64,000 nt of DNA from Ferrimonas sp048263965 (GCF_048263965.1 NZ_JBLXDO010000002.1:62001-126000); one strand, 5' to 3'. Shown: positions 45,295 through 54,016, counted from the stretch's first letter. Translations and numbers: made by a program. The notes: generated by a model from the letters alone, not told the origin.

Positions 45295-45442
45295 GATGGT
45301 TCACTGCCTGTACGGCAGAATCAGGTACTGTTGTGGTAGCTTGCTTTCAGGCCTATTCTCGGCTGCCTATGCGGCAGTTCATCTACCAGCGATGCCGGGA
45401 TATGATCGTGATTGTTTCTCAGCTACCTATGCGGCAGTTCAC
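45295..45442 (-). CRISPR. type I-F3 CRISPR array: two good repeats, one degenerate repeat, two 32-bp spacers
   Basis: Read on the minus strand: repeat 1 at 45442-45415 (28 bases, GTGAACTGCCGCATAGGTAG then CTGAGAAA), spacer 1 at 45414-45383 (32), repeat 2 at 45382-45355 (ATGAACTGCCGCATAGGCAG then CCGAGAAT), spacer 2 at 45354-45323 (32), degenerate repeat 3 at 45322-45295. Repeat 3 keeps only the Cas6 hairpin (CTGCCGTACAGGCAG); its flanks differ. Spacer 2 matches ffs imperfectly and is the likely homing guide. The array begins only 39 bases after cas6, with no separate leader evident. Confidence 0.9.
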
Positions 45443-45481
45443 AATCAAGCATAGCTCAGCCTATTGCGCACCGAAGGCCAC

Positions 45482-46108
45482 TTATTCCTGCTTTGAAAAG
45501 AAGGTGCTCAAACAGGGTAACGCGGGCACTGTGCCGCGATGATGGCGGTTCGTAGCCAAACCATAACCGCCAAAGCCTTCACAAACTTGAGAAACCTCAC
45601 CTTCTCTTTGAATATGAAGCAAGTATTGCTGACCGGTACTCTTGCTCTCCATCAGGGCACTGTTAAACGGTATGATCTCTCGCCCGTGAATTTCTGCCAC
45701 TGGTCGGAACGGCTCCCCCCTGGATGCGGCCCGCCTCCTGGCTCGAGCCAAACGGCGCCGCTTCTCCCCGGCAAAACATTTGGCTACCCCCTGATTGCGC
45801 GTAAATCGGACCTCGGGGCACGCTTCTGGCACTTCCGCCACCTCGGTTACTTCAAACAACGAGTCAGTCGCCATCATCGTGAAGTATGGCTGGCTCCTGA
45901 GTTGTTTAAGGATTAACTGCTCGGAGCCGATAAAGGCGATGCTGGCACCAACTGTGTTCTCACTCCAATCGGGGAAGCTAACCCCAATCCCCGTAGCGGA
46001 GTGCCTCTTCAGGAAACCGTGCAAAATCGATAGGCAACGCCCGGCCAACAGCGTGTAATCAGCATTTCTGGCGAGATAACGAATGGCAAAGAAGTACCTT
46101 GGCGTCAC
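45482..46108 (-). CDS. cas6f: Cas6f (Csy4) crRNA endoribonuclease of the CAST
   Basis: 208 residues from a GTG at 46106-46108 directly after the cas7 stop, with GGGAG upstream. The N-terminus YFFAIRYLARNADYTLLAGRCLSILHGFLKRH is the Cas6f ferredoxin-like start, with a His near residue 30 in the usual catalytic place. The arginine-rich helix KRRRLARARRRAASRGE (about 136-152) should grip the repeat hairpin. It cuts the array transcript below the CTGCC...GGCAG stem and stays bound to the crRNA as part of Cascade. The order tniQ-cas8/5-cas7-cas6-array is standard for I-F3. Confidence 0.92.
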   Translation of the reverse strand: MTPRYFFAIRYLARNADYTLLAGRCLSILHGFLKRHSATGIGVSFPDWSENTVGASIAFIGSEQLILKQLRSQPYFTMMATDSLFEVTEVAEVPEACPEVRFTRNQGVAKCFAGEKRRRLARARRRAASRGEPFRPVAEIHGREIIPFNSALMESKSTGQQYLLHIQREGEVSQVCEGFGGYGLATNRHHRGTVPALPCLSTFFSKQE

Positions 46109-47149
46109 CTAGGCTCTCCCTTGTTGAAACAAGCCGCCCTTGAGCAGTACCGACATTAAGTAGTGGACCTCAGCCGGTATATCACTCCCGTCGGCCTGGC
46201 AGCAATGCCTCATCTGGCGAATGTAGAAAGCGGTCCGTTTCAGGTGCTGATAAAAATCGCGACCGGTTACCGGGTGACGCAGTGCAACCAAGGCATTCCG
46301 GTTGGCTCCATATTCATGCACCCGCAATGGGATATCGGCCTCCTCCTCCCACCAGTCATCGATCATCTGCAGCGCAGCCCCAACCTTCTCAGCATGAAAG
46401 CTGGCCGCTTTACTGCCATCGGCACACTCCACCGTCGCCAGTTGCCGTGTCGGCAACCCACTATCAACGTTTTCAACGAATTGCTGACTGGGATGGATCT
46501 CCTGGCAAAACGCAGTTTTCAACCTAGCGGTCACAGTCGAGAACCAAAACTGCCTCGGGTTACTCAATGCTTCAGCCATCTCTTGGGATAATCCCTGTAA
46601 AGCACTCTCAGCCTCCAGTGGCCAAGGTTCGTACCAATCAAGCCCCCGGGCATCGTCAATCTCAAACCGAGACCCAGCAGAGGTTAATACTTCAATCGCC
46701 GTTCCCATCGTCTGCCGATTTCGCCACAGCCAGCGCCCCATAAGGATGTTCTTGGCATAGCGGCGCGCCAACTCCTGGTATCCGCCATGGTCGCGGTAGG
46801 CTTGAGCCAACCTCATCAGCCATCGATTAACCCTAGGCTCATCGTAGCGGTCCGGTGCCAACGAGTTCGCCTCCACCCGCAACGAAAAGCGGCAGCACAG
46901 CTCATCGACCATTGGCGGAACATAACAGGCCTCTATGGTATGGGGATTTCCATAGGCCAACTCCTTGGTTTCACTTTGCTTAGCTTTGAACTGATTGTCA
47001 TAGCCCCCAGTAAAGGAGCTTTTTTGACCATTAATTTTGTTCACCTCTACGGTCAAGGGAACAAAGTCACGCCCCTCCCGCTGATAGAAAAACACCGCCT
47101 TGCCCGGGGACAGTGAGCGGGAATAGCTAAGGTGCTTGCCTGGTTTCAT
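46109..47149 (-). CDS. cas7f: Cas7f (Csy3) Cascade backbone subunit
   Basis: 346 residues from the ATG at 47147-47149. A longer in-frame extension has no family match. It overlaps the end of the cas8/5 gene by 23 bases. I-F Cas7 features include LSYSRSLSPGKAVFFYQREG at the start, the finger region with GGYDNQFKAKQSETKELAYGNPHTIEACY, and the late MGRWLWRNR segment. Six copies are expected to coat the crRNA spacer and flip out every sixth base. This is used below in scoring the guide-target match. Confidence 0.92.
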   Translation of the reverse strand: MKPGKHLSYSRSLSPGKAVFFYQREGRDFVPLTVEVNKINGQKSSFTGGYDNQFKAKQSETKELAYGNPHTIEACYVPPMVDELCCRFSLRVEANSLAPDRYDEPRVNRWLMRLAQAYRDHGGYQELARRYAKNILMGRWLWRNRQTMGTAIEVLTSAGSRFEIDDARGLDWYEPWPLEAESALQGLSQEMAEALSNPRQFWFSTVTARLKTAFCQEIHPSQQFVENVDSGLPTRQLATVECADGSKAASFHAEKVGAALQMIDDWWEEEADIPLRVHEYGANRNALVALRHPVTGRDFYQHLKRTAFYIRQMRHCCQADGSDIPAEVHYLMSVLLKGGLFQQGRA

Positions 47150-49253
47150 AGAAGGGCTCCAGCAGAGGGGCTTTCTTGACAAGCATAGCCCGTCCATCCA
47201 CCTCCATATGCCAGAACGCATTGGCCAGAAAGGCTTTCATCCCGGCAAGTCGCACTTCGATCGGACCTACGCAATCTGCCAGCCCTATCGCCGGCTCAGC
47301 GTAACAATGCTCGGTCTCTAGGCTGCCTTCTCTTTCCCGGCCATCCTCCAGAGCCACATAGCCAACAGTCACGGGTCGATAACTTGGCTTGGCTTGCATC
47401 GCCTCGAGTAACTCATCGACGCTGCTGACCTGCTCGGTCATGGGATAGATCCAACAGCCACCTCGAGGCAACCGCGATAGCGGTTCAAACAGCTCCTGGG
47501 CCGACGAATAGAGCGAGCACCAGTGGGCTTTTTCGTACAAGCAGGGGGGCTGCAGCGTGCCACCAGCGAAACGGGAGGGAAAGGCGGCCTGGATAGACGG
47601 GATATCAGCGTCAGATAGAGGGTCGTCGTTTTCATGGGTAACCAATTTAAGCACCATATTCATGGTCAAATCGCACAACCTAGTGTCAATGATGCCAGGC
47701 CGTTTGATGTCCGAGCCCTGCTTTAACGTCCGAAGAATACTCGGCTCTGGCAACTTCTTACCGCTGACCGAACTGTACTGTCCGATGTGCCAAGCCATAC
47801 TGACGACGCGAACCGACCGCCCTAGCAGCTGCGCCAAGCGTCGCTCAAAATGATGCCCCAGCCCCCACAATGCCGACAAAGAGGGAATCCCGGCCACATA
47901 GGGTGAACTCAAGGCTTGCGCATCGAAAACACGAAGGTTAGAGAGGTGCAGATAGCTTAATCGGTTTGACTGCGGCTCACCCGGTTCGTCATCCTCCTTT
48001 CCCAGTTGCTCCAACAACCACTTTATCTGGTTTCGAAGCGGCGCAAACAACTCCGGATGGTAGGCAAAAGCCCGAGTCTTAGCTGATTGCTGCAATTCTT
48101 CCTGAAGATGAGCTGACAGCTGTGCCAAGAGCCCTGGTAACAACCTTGGCGGCGTTTCCAACAACTCCTTTTCGATTCCCTCCCCCAGGCCCGATTCTCC
48201 CCTCCCCTGGGACTCGACATCATCACGCCACTCCATCAGTGGCGCCAGCCATTGAGCCAAAGCGTTTCTGACGACTCGAAGCGCTCGCACTCGGCTTCTG
48301 CGTCTCTCCCTAAGCGTCTGGTACCGGCAACTTCCCCCCAATTGTGACAACGAATATATAAACTGCCGACTCCTCAAAGCCCGCTTATCAAATACACTAC
48401 CACCTTGACGAATCTTGTTTCGCCTGGCACTGGATAACCCCTGGTGCATACTGGTATAAACAGGAGGCGGATAGCTCATCACTCGTACCCTCCCTCCCAG
48501 GCTAGCCGCCAAATCCCCTACCGAAGACGGGTGTGCAAGTTCAGTCACAGCCGCTCTAATTCTTCGCTTAATCGCCAGGTGTTGGATTTGGCTTTGCAGG
48601 CTGTGGCTTACCACCGGCGTGACGGCCCTGTAAACCCGTCCATCAAAAATCCTGACTTGTTTAGAATAGGGGCTTATTTCATCGGGTACAGAGATCTCTG
48701 GAAGGCTTTCAATCAATCTCTCAACCAAGTGCTTTCGACTGGCTGCCGGCAACCCCCTTTGTGCCAGCCGGGTTAACCACCTCGACGAGTTCTGGATAAT
48801 CTGCTGAGCCAAGCAGGTCACTACTCCATCCATCATAAATGCCGAGCAAAACAACTTGGCCCGGTTGCATTCCGTGCTGTTGTGAGACCAACCGAGCAAT
48901 CTAGGCACATCACTGGATGTGACCACACCAGGTACTCGTTTAGGTGGTGGAAGCAGCAAACGTTGATGACTGACTCTAGTATCGGGATACTTGACGTTAT
49001 GGGTGTGATACCACGTCACCTCATTCAAGCAGCGTTCGAAGTGTCTCGGGTCGGACAAGGCTTGTTTTGCCGTGGCGATAGCCAACACATCGTCCACGTC
49101 GGCGCGTTTGAGCGTGAGATTACACAAGATAGTCAGCGCCTGAAGCTCACAGCCCGAGATCTCAACCAACTCTGTTGCTGGTGAGAAGGCACGACGTAAT
49201 TGCCGCTCCCTTTCCTCATGCTCAGCAATTGCTAGCAGTTCTCTCAGGTGCAT
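47127..49253 (-). CDS. cas8f/cas5f: Cas8f-Cas5f natural fusion (Csy1-Csy2)
   Basis: 708 residues from the ATG at 49251-49253, 5 bases after tniQ. A single polypeptide replaces the separate Csy1 and Csy2 of canonical I-F systems, the hallmark of transposon-encoded I-F3 Cascades. The N-terminal part (about 1-420) is Cas8f-like and Arg-rich. The C-terminal part (about 430-708) is Cas5f-like, with a YLHLSNLRVFDAQALSSPYVAGIPSLSALWG start. It binds the crRNA 5' handle and the PAM. No cas3 or cas1 is present, so the complex can bind but not degrade DNA or acquire spacers. Confidence 0.92.
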   Translation of the reverse strand: MHLRELLAIAEHEERERQLRRAFSPATELVEISGCELQALTILCNLTLKRADVDDVLAIATAKQALSDPRHFERCLNEVTWYHTHNVKYPDTRVSHQRLLLPPPKRVPGVVTSSDVPRLLGWSHNSTECNRAKLFCSAFMMDGVVTCLAQQIIQNSSRWLTRLAQRGLPAASRKHLVERLIESLPEISVPDEISPYSKQVRIFDGRVYRAVTPVVSHSLQSQIQHLAIKRRIRAAVTELAHPSSVGDLAASLGGRVRVMSYPPPVYTSMHQGLSSARRNKIRQGGSVFDKRALRSRQFIYSLSQLGGSCRYQTLRERRRSRVRALRVVRNALAQWLAPLMEWRDDVESQGRGESGLGEGIEKELLETPPRLLPGLLAQLSAHLQEELQQSAKTRAFAYHPELFAPLRNQIKWLLEQLGKEDDEPGEPQSNRLSYLHLSNLRVFDAQALSSPYVAGIPSLSALWGLGHHFERRLAQLLGRSVRVVSMAWHIGQYSSVSGKKLPEPSILRTLKQGSDIKRPGIIDTRLCDLTMNMVLKLVTHENDDPLSDADIPSIQAAFPSRFAGGTLQPPCLYEKAHWCSLYSSAQELFEPLSRLPRGGCWIYPMTEQVSSVDELLEAMQAKPSYRPVTVGYVALEDGREREGSLETEHCYAEPAIGLADCVGPIEVRLAGMKAFLANAFWHMEVDGRAMLVKKAPLLEPFYETRQAP

Positions 49254-49258
49254 CAGTA

Positions 49259-50494
49259 TCACCACGCAGGCAGATAGCGGTCGGCGCCATCATTCTGTGA
49301 CTGCATACGAGCCAGCCTCAGTTCCATGACATCTCGCAGGCGAAAAGCCGGCGTTTGGGCTTCCAGTTTCGATCTCCCCTTGGTCCGTATCGCCAACACC
49401 AGGAACCCTTCTTGATAAAGGCGATAAACCACTTCGAGATTCGTCGACAAAACAGCTGCCGCTTCAGCCATGCTAAGCAAGACATCCGCTATGTTCGATT
49501 GCTTTGACTTAGGATGTTGGTGCACGAGTTCACACAGATAATCAACGATCGCTCGAAGTACGAAATTTCGGCCCAGATCTCGCATTGGCAGTCTGCGTGC
49601 GTCCACCAACAAATCACCAAATACTTCGCGAAAGTGGCTGCGGTTGTACCCACGGCTCAATCGTAACTCGAAGTCCCTCCTCCGCAGTTCCAATTCCTCG
49701 AACAAGCACTCGGGCCAGCGGTCAAAGTACTCCATTGCGGATAACAACTCACTGGTTTCGCCCTCTGCACCTCTGCCATCTAACCGGTTAAATTTCAGTG
49801 ACCATAGCAATGCGCCAAGGCGCACAGGCAGATTCTTCGTCATTGCCAACGGATCATCACCCTCTACAGGCTCTCCAACCACTAAGCGGCTGAGTCTCAA
49901 ACAAGCTGGAGAGGCTACTTCAGAAGTGGCGTAGCGTAGGTTGTAGCTGCAGCGGCAATGAATGATCTGTTCGCGTGCTTGGTAGTCCAGCACCTCACCA
50001 CAACCAGGGCAATTGGCCACTAACTGCAAGCAGTGCTTGTGACAAGCAACATAGGGCGTGAAATGCCAACACTGACGAACATAAGGCTCTTCCGCCAAGC
50101 ACTGAGGGCAGATAGGGATTCCGTCCTTACGAATGAAGCTGCGGGGAATGTCCACACCATCACGGAACACAGCAGTTCTTCGATTGCCAAAAGTTGCCGA
50201 CGAGTGCATCACAGCCAATTTCAGCAAAGGCAAGCTCTCACTCTTCCCCAACTGCTCAAATAACTGCAGCGCTCGAATGCGCAACCCACTACTGCGATTG
50301 GCATGAAAAACATTTACGAGTGCCAGGCTTCTCGGAAAGGCACCGGCCGCCCCAAGATCCTGCTCCAACAACCACTCATAGACCAACGTGCTCAGCACCC
50401 TGTATGACTCGAAGCCATTCTCGACCGAAAGACGTAGCAAGTAGCTCTCTAGCGATTCATCAGCAAATGGCTTCTGCCTAATTAACAGTTCCAT
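49259..50494 (-). CDS. tniQ: TniQ (TnsD-family) target adaptor of the CAST
   Basis: 411 residues from the ATG at 50492-50494 (MELLIRQKPFADESLESYLLRLS). An upstream TTG is less likely. The N-terminal TniQ domain is followed by zinc-binding motifs (ICPQCLAEEPYVRQCW, CHKHCLQLVANCPGCG, HCRCSYNLRY; about 127-190) and a helical C-terminal part. A TniQ dimer docks on Cas7/Cas6 of Cascade and recruits TnsC. It heads the operon tniQ-cas8/5-cas7-cas6-CRISPR. An Xre-type dyad lies only 12 bases upstream of the ATG. Confidence 0.94.
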   Translation of the reverse strand: MELLIRQKPFADESLESYLLRLSVENGFESYRVLSTLVYEWLLEQDLGAAGAFPRSLALVNVFHANRSSGLRIRALQLFEQLGKSESLPLLKLAVMHSSATFGNRRTAVFRDGVDIPRSFIRKDGIPICPQCLAEEPYVRQCWHFTPYVACHKHCLQLVANCPGCGEVLDYQAREQIIHCRCSYNLRYATSEVASPACLRLSRLVVGEPVEGDDPLAMTKNLPVRLGALLWSLKFNRLDGRGAEGETSELLSAMEYFDRWPECLFEELELRRRDFELRLSRGYNRSHFREVFGDLLVDARRLPMRDLGRNFVLRAIVDYLCELVHQHPKSKQSNIADVLLSMAEAAAVLSTNLEVVYRLYQEGFLVLAIRTKGRSKLEAQTPAFRLRDVMELRLARMQSQNDGADRYLPAW

Positions 50495-50505
50495 AGCAAC
50501 CAAAA

Positions 50506-50520
50506 CTAAGTAATCCTTAG
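50506..50520. promoter_or_regulatory. Xre-type operator upstream of tniQ
   Basis: CTAAG-TAATC-CTTAG, extended by A and T on the outside (ACTAAG...CTTAGT). The same 5-5-5 dyad occurs twice upstream of xre (57325-57339 and 57359-57373). Being 12 bases from the tniQ ATG, a bound regulator would block transcription or translation start. Confidence 0.75.
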
Positions 50521-50867
50521 TTTAAGGCTAGCACTTTCTCTGACACATGCATGATGAAAGTACCTTCCCATGTTCATTGGCCTTCCAGTCGACACAGGAA
50601 CACTTGGCGTCAAAATCGTGAATGACCGCGTTGGCGCCAATTGCGGTCATTCACCTCGACTGCAGGGGGCCTTACACCCTGCAGCATCGAGTCGCCTTTC
50701 ATGCTCATGAGCAAGCAGCAAATGGCTTTGAGCCAAACCTAATCTACTGATATATTTGGTAAAGTGTGTGCGGTTGTTCACTGATACGTTGTGCAAAGAC
50801 TAAGCACGGATGACCCGAGTAAAAGGTGGCGATTTGCCGCATAAAAGCAGCTGTTAAGGAGATTGGT
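50521..50867. other. divergent region between tniQ and the HEPN-like gene, with nested palindromes
   Basis: About 350 bases. It should hold the tniQ promoter and that of the plus-strand cargo. Two strong inverted repeats occupy 50618-50654 and about 50660-50690 (CTGCAGGG / CCCTGCAG). No gene is seen. Confidence 0.5.
50618..50654. repeat. nested palindrome
   Basis: 12-bp perfect arms (GTGAATGACCGC at 50618-50629, GCGGTCATTCAC at 50643-50654) enclose a second perfect palindrome TTGGCGCCAA (50631-50640). This could be a terminator-like structure, an operator or a mobile-element scar. Confidence 0.75.
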
Positions 50868-51386
50868 GTGGAGGACGAAGTAATGACGCTAATCGGTATT
50901 CAGCAAACAATCCTTGATGAATGTTTACGTGCATTATTATATGCAAGGAAATACCATAGCCTCGACAAAACAGATTTTAATAAAACTTGTGGCTCTTGTT
51001 TTACTAAAACACTAATAATCCAATGGTGTCAGATATTTGGAAGCAGAAACGAAGATATTCACTGGTCTAAATTACAACTTCCAGATGGCTACCCTATTTT
51101 TGACCGAAACGTAATTGTCGATGCTTGTGATCTAACTATTCCAGAATGGGTTAGTTATCATGAAGAAATGAAAACTGTTAGAGATAAGTTCATTGCACAT
51201 TTTGATTTGGACCAATTACGTGGTCATATCCCAAAATTTGAGCCTGCGTTGAGTGTATTGCTCGCATATCGTCAATACTTAATAGATGTCATTGAACATG
51301 CTAATGCTAATGGTCAAATAATTCTTAGGAACTTCTTGGACAACGATGCTCTGATAGAAAAAATTGGGGAGGAGCTAGCATGGTAA
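50868..51386 (+). CDS. HEPN-like cargo protein of unknown function
   Basis: 172 residues from a GTG at 50868, which follows AAGGAG by 6-7 bases; an ATG at 50883 or an earlier GTG are alternatives. The protein is soluble and helical. Near residue 108 lies TVRDKFIAHFDLD, an R-x5-H arrangement like the nuclease motif of HEPN and AbiU2-type proteins. The spacing of surrounding helices also fits. It may be a toxin or abortive-infection component; no partner antitoxin is obvious, the next gene being a membrane protein 90 bases on. AT-rich compared with the chromosome. Confidence 0.6.
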   Translation: MEDEVMTLIGIQQTILDECLRALLYARKYHSLDKTDFNKTCGSCFTKTLIIQWCQIFGSRNEDIHWSKLQLPDGYPIFDRNVIVDACDLTIPEWVSYHEEMKTVRDKFIAHFDLDQLRGHIPKFEPALSVLLAYRQYLIDVIEHANANGQIILRNFLDNDALIEKIGEELAW

Positions 51387-51478
51387 ATCCCCTTAAGAAG
51401 AGTAATCAGTCTGTTCGTTTCACTCACCGGACTGGCCTTCGGCCGGCCCGCTTTTACTGGCGTTAAATTAGGAAGAAC

Positions 51479-52117
51479 ATGGACGCACTTACACTAGTAT
51501 CCAACTCCATTGAACATTTGGCATGGCCAATAGCTGCAGTCGTCCTGGCTTTAATTTTGAAGGAGCCGTTAAAAGAACTTCTTCAAAGACTTACCAAGGC
51601 TAATGTTAAAGGAAGTGAGTTTAACTTTGCTACTCCTGGGCAACAGCGAATAGAAAGCCCTGAGAGCAATTCGGCTATTGCTGACTCTGTACCAGCTGAC
51701 CCGTTGGGTTTACAAACGGAGTTAGAGAAACGTATATATGCTGATTTGGAAAGTCGTAAACTAGAAGCACCAGAGGACAAAGTGACCGTACTGGTAAAGC
51801 ATCATGCTGCACTTCAATTGAAGAATAGCTATATCATAGTTTATAACCAGATTTTCGGAAGCCAAATTTCGGCCCTACAATCGCTAAATATACAAACAGA
51901 GCCGGTGGGAGCCGACATTCTTAGTTTTTTCTATGCGGCAGCGTATGAAAAATCGCCAGACGTATACAAAAATTACAGCTTTCAACAGTATCTTGATTAC
52001 CTGACAGGCTCAGGCCTCGTCGGTCTGGATGAGCGTGGGTACTTCATAACCAACTATGGTCGTGGCTTTCTTATGTTCTTGTCGGAAACTGGGCTTACAA
52101 CGAATAGAGCCTTTTAA
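51479..52117 (+). CDS. unrecognised protein with one N-terminal membrane helix
   Basis: 212 residues; the ATG has AGGAAG upstream at good spacing. One membrane helix (about 15-30, WPIAAVVLALIL) precedes a cytoplasmic linker and a helical domain (about 75-212) with a winged-helix-like end (LDYLTGSGLVGLDERGYFITNYGRGFLMFL). The shape, an anchor plus a sensor-like wing, is common in prophage and defence islands. No family named. It lies 92 bases after the HEPN-like gene on the same strand. Confidence 0.6.
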   Translation: MDALTLVSNSIEHLAWPIAAVVLALILKEPLKELLQRLTKANVKGSEFNFATPGQQRIESPESNSAIADSVPADPLGLQTELEKRIYADLESRKLEAPEDKVTVLVKHHAALQLKNSYIIVYNQIFGSQISALQSLNIQTEPVGADILSFFYAAAYEKSPDVYKNYSFQQYLDYLTGSGLVGLDERGYFITNYGRGFLMFLSETGLTTNRAF

Positions 52118-52402
52118 AATAACAAGTACAGTCAGAGGGAACTGAAGCTGCCCCGTTCTAGTGAACACCAACGACTGCTTTGTGGCGTGCGCTGCCTGCT
52201 AACCAGGCAGCGACTTTGGTCCTAGGGCCATGATTCTGTGTCAGCTCGCTTCAGCGCCAAAATCGGCCTTTAATGATATGGCTTCTAGCTTCGCTAGTTA
52301 TCATTCAGATGAGGCCGACAAGATACAGCCGCAGATTAAGCGCCTTTGTAGTACTTCCTAAACATTGGCCTCACCTTGGTAGCGGCCTCTGCCGATGTAT
52401 AC
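52118..52402. other. gap with a hairpin
   Basis: About 285 bases. GCTGCCTG-CTAAC-CAGGCAGC (near 52190-52210) forms a stem that may terminate the upstream genes. Nothing else supported. Confidence 0.45.
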
Positions 52403-52567
52403 TCAGTGATGATGCAGATCTGCATCAATGTCTTTGTCGGTGAAGGATTCTGGCGCATCAAAGCGCCATTTCACCAACCAGAGCCAAACCATCACGGCTG
52501 CCAGTGCAAACGTCAACGTCAGGATTAAGTGAACTAATGCGGTGACTGCAGTTGAAAAGGTAGACAT
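52403..52567 (-). CDS. 54-residue membrane protein with His-rich end
   Basis: From the ATG at 52565-52567 (GAGAGG 5 bases upstream). One long membrane helix (about 8-32, LVHLILTLTFALAAVMVWLWLV) and a charged tail ending DADLHHH. Longer in-frame starts have no ribosome site. No family recognised. It is the only minus-strand gene in this cargo segment. Confidence 0.5.
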   Translation of the reverse strand: MSTFSTAVTALVHLILTLTFALAAVMVWLWLVKWRFDAPESFTDKDIDADLHHH

Positions 52568-53411
52568 AAATACCTCTCTTTCGTCCACGGGGCTCGGAAG
52601 AAAGTCCAGTACTTCAATCATGTTGGTGCTTTCTAAATCAATAAAAGCAACCTGTATGTTCCATAGCAACAGCTTCTGCTTGGCCCTGAATAAACAAGCT
52701 GTTTACCTACTTAGCTCTTAACATATTTAGACTTTAGGTCATTTAATTAGGCAATTCTGCCTAAAATATTGTTCATGAATAGAGCGTGCCACGCGCGTAT
52801 GTGCAACAGTTTCTGAGGTAATCACGATTGCTCCATTGTTAACGCTTTCTCCAGCACCTAGCACCACTAAAGGAGACAGTACGGGTTATTAGTGTCTACT
52901 TTAAGAAAGCATCAAAGGGCATAAAGGATCCTTCATTGTGGTTTCTGCTGACCCAATCTGCCTTTTGTGATGATGACTAAGAAATTTAGATTGTTGAGAT
53001 AGCCATATTCTGCTGATAAGTTGGGTTAATGTTGGTATTAGCTCCTACTTTGACGTGCAGATATGATGCAAGGTGGTTAGGGCGAAAGGCGGAAATAGAG
53101 AGCTAATTAGACTGGTTTAGAGAAGAGAGATTCAGGCTCCCTAATCCAAATCACTGGAGTCTGAATGTTGTTCCCGGTTGTTTACTGATTGGAAGATGTT
53201 GTTTCGGGTGCAGTACCGCGGCATGCGACTTGTTTCGTACATGATGAATGGCCTCTTTATCGGTTGATTTAGCAGAGCCATTGGCCTGAGTGTGCTGCTG
53301 AAAGAGGGTTATTTGAGTTCCTGCTCTGCTTCGGCACCAGAGTCTTTCAAGACCTCACCGGCGTCAGTGCGCAGCCACTGTAAAAGCTATTCAGATTGAG
53401 GAAGCGAGTAG
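52568..53411. other. 844-base gene-poor stretch in cargo segment 2
   Basis: I find no frame above 30 codons with a ribosome site on either strand. It may be decayed cargo. Composition is AT-rich like its neighbours. Confidence 0.45.
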
Positions 53412-53804
53412 ATGGACCTGGTTGCGTTTGAGGCATTGATAGCGGTCGGTATCGACGGGGCTGCGGCTGTTTTGCTCTTAGAGTCAGGGGCGGGCGCTGC
53501 TGAGAGCAGGGTAATGCGTGACTTCCAAAGACTTGGGACAGAAGGTTGGGTGAAGAAGCTTTGTCATGAATCAACTCAAGTTAAAGAGGAGGTGTCCAGG
53601 CCAGGATTCTATAAAGTGGTGGGGCAGGCCACGCCTGATGATGACAGCTTGAACTACGTTTATTTACGTATAGTGAAACAAGATAGAAATGAGGTCGGCA
53701 GGCAGATTAAAGGACATCGGATATATCAAGCTGATGACCAAGCTCAGTTTGGTGAGGAGTTTGGCATTTGGGTTGATGAGCGGCTTACAACAGCCATTGA
53801 ATAA
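53412..53804 (+). CDS. unrecognised small protein, first of a three-gene cluster
   Basis: 130 residues; GAGGAAG ribosome site before the ATG. The N-terminus is Ala/Gly-rich and mildly hydrophobic (FEALIAVGIDGAAAVLLLESGAGAAES). The rest is a mixed alpha/beta soluble domain (FYKVVGQATPDDDSLNYVYLRIVKQDRNEVGRQIKGHRI). No family recognised. It is 11 bases before the next gene, so they form an operon. Confidence 0.55.
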   Translation: MDLVAFEALIAVGIDGAAAVLLLESGAGAAESRVMRDFQRLGTEGWVKKLCHESTQVKEEVSRPGFYKVVGQATPDDDSLNYVYLRIVKQDRNEVGRQIKGHRIYQADDQAQFGEEFGIWVDERLTTAIE

Positions 53805-53815
53805 GGGATATCAGG

Positions 53816-54016
53816 ATGAAGTGGTCCATGGATATTTTAGCAGTTGGAGGAGGTGGAGCGGAGCCTGACGGGCTGAGAGCAGACGGGGGCAGCGTGGTCC
53901 AGTCGGCCTACGATGCCATGCCGGGCCAGATTTTTGAGTTCTTCACTAGTCATCCGATGCTGGTGGTGATGATATTGCTCACCCTGGTGGTCGGCGGTTC
54001 ATCGTGGCGACGATGA
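53816..54016 (+). CDS. 66-residue single-pass membrane protein
   Basis: AAGGGATATCAGG precedes the ATG. A polar Gly/Asp-rich N-terminal half is followed by a single C-terminal helix (SHPMLVVMILLTLVVGG) and a basic end (SSWRR). No family recognised. It directly follows the 130-residue gene. Confidence 0.5.
   Translation: MKWSMDILAVGGGGAEPDGLRADGGSVVQSAYDAMPGQIFEFFTSHPMLVVMILLTLVVGGSSWRR

Noticed and set aside
45355..45442. More than two spacers in the array
   Set aside because: No further repeat hairpin was found toward cas6 or beyond the terminator.
45101..45454. Open frames across the CRISPR array
   Set aside because: They run through repeats and spacers; no ribosome site or protein pattern.
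51470..52135. Integron cassette around the 212-residue gene (GTTAAAT before, AATAACAAG after)
   Set aside because: The two core-like sequences are not complementary and no second half was found, unlike the 54682-55538 case.
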